This document shows, piece after piece, positions 4,768-6,987 of a DNA stretch of 6,987 nt. The position numbers and the translations under genes were made by a program. The first letter of the stretch is position 1. Each line of letters begins with the position of its first letter. The stretch covers positions 1 to 6,987 of the forward strand of contig JAEURL010000140.1 in assembly GCA_016789165.1 (NCBI GenBank). The letters are read 5' to 3'. The notes under the pieces were generated by a model. It searched no databases. It saw nothing but the letters and a program-made list of their open reading frames with translations, and had not been told where the DNA came from. This DNA is from Anaerolineales bacterium. Its GTDB lineage: Bacteria; Chloroflexota; Anaerolineae; Anaerolineales; UBA6663.

Positions 4768-6690
4768 CTAATCACCTTCGATGTGATAAGGGACTTCGGT
4801 GATGACGATATTGCGCAGACCGAGCAGGCCGATCTGCAGGATCACGGCCGTCTGCATGTGCAGCAGGTTGTGCCACGGGCGTTCCGGCACGAACTGCGGC
4901 ACCACCACGGTCAGCACCTCGCCCGGCTGGCGCTGTTTGGCCACCTGGCGGATGTAACCCAGCATCGGCTCCAGCAGGGCGCGGTAGGGCGAGGGGACAA
5001 TCACCAGCCGGACGCCGTCCCCCCACTGCTCCCACTTGGCGCGCACCTTGGCCTCCGCCTCCGGGTCGAGCGCGATGTGCACGGCCGTCACGTCCGGCGA
5101 GAGCGCCCGCGCGTAGTGCAGGGCGTGCAGGGCGCCGCGATGCACGCTGCTCACCGGCACCAGCACGCGGTGCCGGCGGATGCGGGTGGGCATGCCAAAG
5201 GAGTCCAGCGACAGGCGGGCGGCCACCCGCCGGTAGTGGCTGTGAATGCCAAAGAACATGGCCACCAGCACCGGGATGATGATGACCACGATCCAGGCCC
5301 CGGACGTGAACTTGGTCACGGCGAAGATCAGCATGACCACCAACGTGCACAGCGCCCCGAAACCGTTGATGACCATCTTGAGCCGCCAGCGCGGGTCGTG
5401 GTGCAGGGTGGAGCTCAGCTGTTTGACGGTTTCGCCGGGCTGCAGGCGGCGCGAGCGCCACCAGCGGATGGCCATGCCGGCCTGGGACAGCGTGAAGGAC
5501 AAGAACACCCCGATGGCGTAGAGCGGGATCAGGGCCGTGGTCTCGGCCCGGAAGATGACGATCAGGAGCGAGGCCACGCCGGCCAAGCCGACAATGCCAT
5601 AGGTGAAGACCAGCCGGCTGCCGCGGAAGGTCAGCTGGCGCGGCAGGAAGCCGTCGCTGGCGATCATGGCCGCCAGCAGCGGGAAGCCGTTGTAGGCGGT
5701 GTTGGCGGCCATGATCAGGATCAGGGTGGTGCCGCCCAGCAGGACCAGGTAGAGCGGGTTCTCGACGCCGTAGATAGTCCGGCCGATCTGCGAGAAGATT
5801 GTCTCGACGTGCGACGGCACCGCGTGGGTGGCCTGCGCCAGAAACGTGACGCTGAAGAACAGGGCCGAGAGGATGGTGCTCATCAAGATCAGGGTGATGC
5901 CGGCGTTGCGGCTGCGCGGCTCCTTGAAGGCCGTCACGCCGTTGCTGATCGCCTCCACCCCGGTCAGGGCCACCGCGCCGCTGGAGAAGGCCCGCAGTAC
6001 CAGGAAGGCGCTCAGCGCCTGAACCACCTCGGTGTGCATGGGCTCCACCCCGGTCACGGTGCCAAGCGTGCCGGTGAAATAGCGGAAAAAGCCCAGGCCG
6101 ATGGTCAGGAACGTGATCCCCAGGAAGAAATAGGTGGGGATGGCAAAGGCGTTGCCCGACTCTTTGACGCCGCGCAGGTTGACCACGGTCATGAAGGCCA
6201 CCAGCGCCAGGGCGATCACCACCCGCCACTCGTACAGCGCCGGAAAAGCCGAGGTGATCTGGGCCACGCCCGACGAGATCGAGACGGCCACGGTCAGGAT
6301 GTAATCGGTGAGCAGGGCCGCGCCGGCTATCTGGGCGGCGTTTTCGCCCAGGTTGTCGCGCGAGACGATGTAGGCCCCGCCGCCGTTCGGATAGGCGTGG
6401 ATGGTCTGCTCGTAGGAAATGGTGACGATGGCCAGCAGCAGGGCAATGGCGATGGCGATCGGGATCGAGTAGCTCAACGCCACGGCGCCGGCCAGGCCGA
6501 GCACGATCAGGATTTCGTCGGTGGCGTAGGCCGAGGACGAGATGGCGTCGGAGGAGAAGATGGCCAGACCGACTTTCTTGCTGATGGTCTGGTGCTCGGC
6601 TTCCGCTGTGGCGAGCGGCTTGCCGATCAGCCATTGCTGCCAGGAGCGGCGCGGTGCGGCTTCAGGGGTTTCGACGGTGACTGTGTTCAT
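4768..6690 (-). CDS. kimA: KimA-type potassium importer (APC/KUP superfamily)
   Basis: A 640-residue inner-membrane permease, close in length to Bacillus subtilis KimA (formerly YdaO, about 607), a high-affinity H+-coupled K+ importer. The N-terminal LIGKPL (21-26) and about twelve hydrophobic segments (roughly 40-66, 70-92, 118-142, 156-172, 182-203, 224-250, 264-286, 312-333, 361-381, 385-408, 440-459, 463-483) precede a cytoplasmic alpha/beta USP-like domain (about 505-640). Residues I recall as K+/H+ site positions in KimA are all present: Asp48 and Tyr55 (SSDAISSSAY), Asp129, Tyr130, Thr133 and Ser137 (TDYILTVAVS), Thr243 and Glu246 (ALTGVEAIS), and Tyr391 (LIPLYAIGV). The signature NGGGAYIVSRDNLGE follows TM2. 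Generic tools may call it an amino-acid permease. Compared with KimA, the TM10-TM11 loop (about 412-432) carries an insertion. The ATG at 6690 suits the family N-terminus. First gene of a four-gene operon. Confidence 0.88.
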   Translation of the reverse strand: MNTVTVETPEAAPRRSWQQWLIGKPLATAEAEHQTISKKVGLAIFSSDAISSSAYATDEILIVLGLAGAVALSYSIPIAIAIALLLAIVTISYEQTIHAYPNGGGAYIVSRDNLGENAAQIAGAALLTDYILTVAVSISSGVAQITSAFPALYEWRVVIALALVAFMTVVNLRGVKESGNAFAIPTYFFLGITFLTIGLGFFRYFTGTLGTVTGVEPMHTEVVQALSAFLVLRAFSSGAVALTGVEAISNGVTAFKEPRSRNAGITLILMSTILSALFFSVTFLAQATHAVPSHVETIFSQIGRTIYGVENPLYLVLLGGTTLILIMAANTAYNGFPLLAAMIASDGFLPRQLTFRGSRLVFTYGIVGLAGVASLLIVIFRAETTALIPLYAIGVFLSFTLSQAGMAIRWWRSRRLQPGETVKQLSSTLHHDPRWRLKMVINGFGALCTLVVMLIFAVTKFTSGAWIVVIIIPVLVAMFFGIHSHYRRVAARLSLDSFGMPTRIRRHRVLVPVSSVHRGALHALHYARALSPDVTAVHIALDPEAEAKVRAKWEQWGDGVRLVIVPSPYRALLEPMLGYIRQVAKQRQPGEVLTVVVPQFVPERPWHNLLHMQTAVILQIGLLGLRNIVITEVPYHIEGD

Positions 6691-6698
6691 GGCCTTGC

Positions 6699-6715
6699 GC
6701 CGGCCCTCCGCCGGC
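6699..6715 (-). promoter_or_regulatory. Leader hairpin with the Shine-Dalgarno-like GGAGG in its loop
   Basis: On the minus strand, two GCCGGC hexamers (6710-6715 and 6699-6704) can pair as a 6-bp GC stem enclosing exactly GGAGG (6705-6709). This is the only good anti-16S match ahead of the permease ATG, although its spacing of 14 nt is long; a second AAGG at 6693-6696 is too close. The arrangement could modulate ribosome access to the permease gene. Because GCCGGC is itself palindromic and common in this DNA, the pairing may be incidental. Confidence 0.4.
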
Positions 6716-6725
6716 CGAATACAAA

Positions 6726-6765
6726 GCCCGCCGGCACAGTGACCTCTCCGTCTCTGTGGGCGGGC
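6726..6765 (-). promoter_or_regulatory. Two-part hairpin at the 5' end of the potassium-operon mRNA
   Basis: On the minus strand GCCCGCC (6759-6765) pairs with GGCGGGC (6726-6732), and inside that CACAG (6754-6758) pairs with CTGTG (6735-6739), leaving a 2-nt bulge and a 14-nt loop. The stem is followed by TTTGTATT. It begins at about the predicted transcription start, so it would cap the mRNA 5' end as a stabilising structure or act as a weak attenuator. It does not resemble the much larger c-di-AMP (ydaO) riboswitch. Confidence 0.45.
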
Positions 6766-6771
6766 GCCGGG

Positions 6772-6801
6772 ATGCTACCCCTATTCGGGCGCGGCTGTCA
6801 A
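6772..6801 (-). promoter_or_regulatory. Sigma70-type promoter of the potassium operon
   Basis: On the minus strand a consensus -35 box TTGACA (6796-6801) is followed by an 18-bp spacer and the -10 box TAGCAT (6772-6777, 4 of 6 matches including the key T1, A2, T6 positions). Transcription should start near 6765, giving a leader of about 75 nt before the permease ATG at 6690. This is the clearest promoter in the window. It lies in the 147-bp gap after the CpaE-like gene on the same strand. Confidence 0.7.
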
Positions 6802-6812
6802 GATGGGCAGGC

Positions 6813-6828
6813 TGTCGGCTGGCTGACA
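6813..6828. repeat. Imperfect palindrome upstream of the potassium-operon promoter
   Basis: TGTCGGCTGGCTGACA is a 16-bp near-palindrome (TGTC...GACA ends with a mostly matching core) 11 bp upstream of the -35 box. The heptamer GGCTGTC occurs at 6793-6799, over the -35 box, and again at 6810-6816, 17 bp apart. A regulator-binding site is possible. As a terminator for the preceding CpaE-like gene it is poor, because no T-run follows. Confidence 0.3.
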
Positions 6829-6837
6829 ACCACCGGC

Positions 6838-6987
6838 CTACAGGCGGGCCGCCAGGCCCACCACGGCCTGGGGGAGCGGCGCCTGCGGCTGGCTCAAGAT
6901 CAGCGGCAGCCCTTGGGCCAGCGCCGGCCCTTGCGCCCGATCAAATGGCAGCACGGCGTCCAGCGGGCGCCCGAGCGCTTTCTCAAC
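6838..6987 (-). CDS. CpaE/MinD-like P-loop ATPase, C-terminal 49 codons only
   Basis: The minus-strand frame enters from the right edge and ends in TAG at 6838-6840. The visible residues start VEKALGRPLDAVLPFDRA, continue through a GLPLILSQPQAPL segment and end AVVGLAARL. This pattern (a lysine/glycine helix cap, a strand ending in LP plus Asp, then G.PL......PL...V..LA..L) is that of the tail of CpaE/MinD/ParA-type ATPases from Flp (tad) pilus loci. In these the late strand carries the adenine-contacting Pro. The Walker motifs lie outside the window, so the assignment rests on the tail alone. It is transcribed in the same direction as the potassium operon but separated from it by 147 bp and a promoter, so it is probably a different transcription unit, although no strong terminator follows it. 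Confidence 0.55.
   Translation of the reverse strand, partial: VEKALGRPLDAVLPFDRAQGPALAQGLPLILSQPQAPLPQAVVGLAARL

Noticed and set aside
4772..6634. A 620-codon open frame on the minus strand overlapping the permease in another frame
   Set aside because: Its product is an Arg/Pro/Gly/His-rich shadow with no domain logic, typical of GC-rich DNA, whereas the overlapping permease frame has a full set of family motifs.
4768..6690. Annotation as an amino-acid permease
   Set aside because: The protein belongs to the APC superfamily, but the LIGKPL start, SSDAISSSAY, TDYILTVAVS and ALTGVEAIS motifs and the C-terminal cytoplasmic domain match KimA potassium importers.
6691..6765. A c-di-AMP (ydaO-type) riboswitch ahead of the kimA-like gene
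   Set aside because: It would be expected from Bacillus kimA, but the predicted leader is only about 75 nt and lacks the conserved multi-helix core, which needs well over 100 nt.
1..6987. Very frequent GGCCGG/GCCGGC words across the window
   Set aside because: They occur in coding frames as Ala-Gly/Ala-Gly-Arg codons and in gaps alike. This fits a genome-wide composition bias and not a specific repeat element.

Overview
The window is a GC-rich (visibly well over 60% G+C) stretch of bacterial chromosome. It is almost fully coding, with short intergenic gaps, one GTG-rich start region and strong G/C third-position bias. The gene set would fit a Chloroflexota (Anaerolineae-like) genome: a TPR-rich regulator tail, a lone receiver, an AphA-type deacetylase, a KimA-type potassium permease with RCK proteins, and a CpaE/MinD-like ATPase tail. 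That placement is an inference from gene content and base composition, not something the sequence proves.

Left part (1-1731). The + strand enters inside a gene whose visible 418 residues are a TPR-like helical repeat array, probably the C-terminal part of a larger signalling or regulatory protein. It converges on a minus-strand single-domain response regulator. A perfect 11-bp GC-rich hairpin between the two looks like a shared terminator.

Middle (1717-2925). A 138-bp divergent intergenic region separates the receiver gene from a + strand zinc deacetylase of the HDAC/acetylpolyamine amidohydrolase family. This gap holds a perfect 8+8 inverted repeat, a 12-bp palindrome and a strong Shine-Dalgarno. 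The deacetylase gene ends at a second terminator hairpin, whose T-run belongs to the minus strand.

Right part (2897-6840). A tightly packed minus-strand four-gene operon has gaps of only 6, 6 and 10 nt. In transcription order it encodes a KimA-type K+ importer of the APC/KUP superfamily, two consecutive stand-alone RCK (TrkA/KtrA-like, NAD-binding plus RCK_C) proteins, and a DUF3052-like small protein. It has a recognisable sigma70 promoter (TTGACA-18-TAGCAT), a structured leader of about 75 nt, and an intrinsic terminator with six Ts. No TrkH/KtrB-type channel is present in the window. The simplest reading is a potassium-uptake module in which nucleotide-sensing RCK subunits act with, or on, a KimA-type transporter. 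That pairing is the most interesting item here.

Right edge (6838-6987). The last 49 codons of a minus-strand gene look like the tail of a CpaE/MinD-type P-loop ATPase. It lies upstream of the potassium operon on the same strand. No RNA genes, mobile elements, CRISPR arrays or attachment sites were seen, and no stretch over 300 bases lacks a gene.
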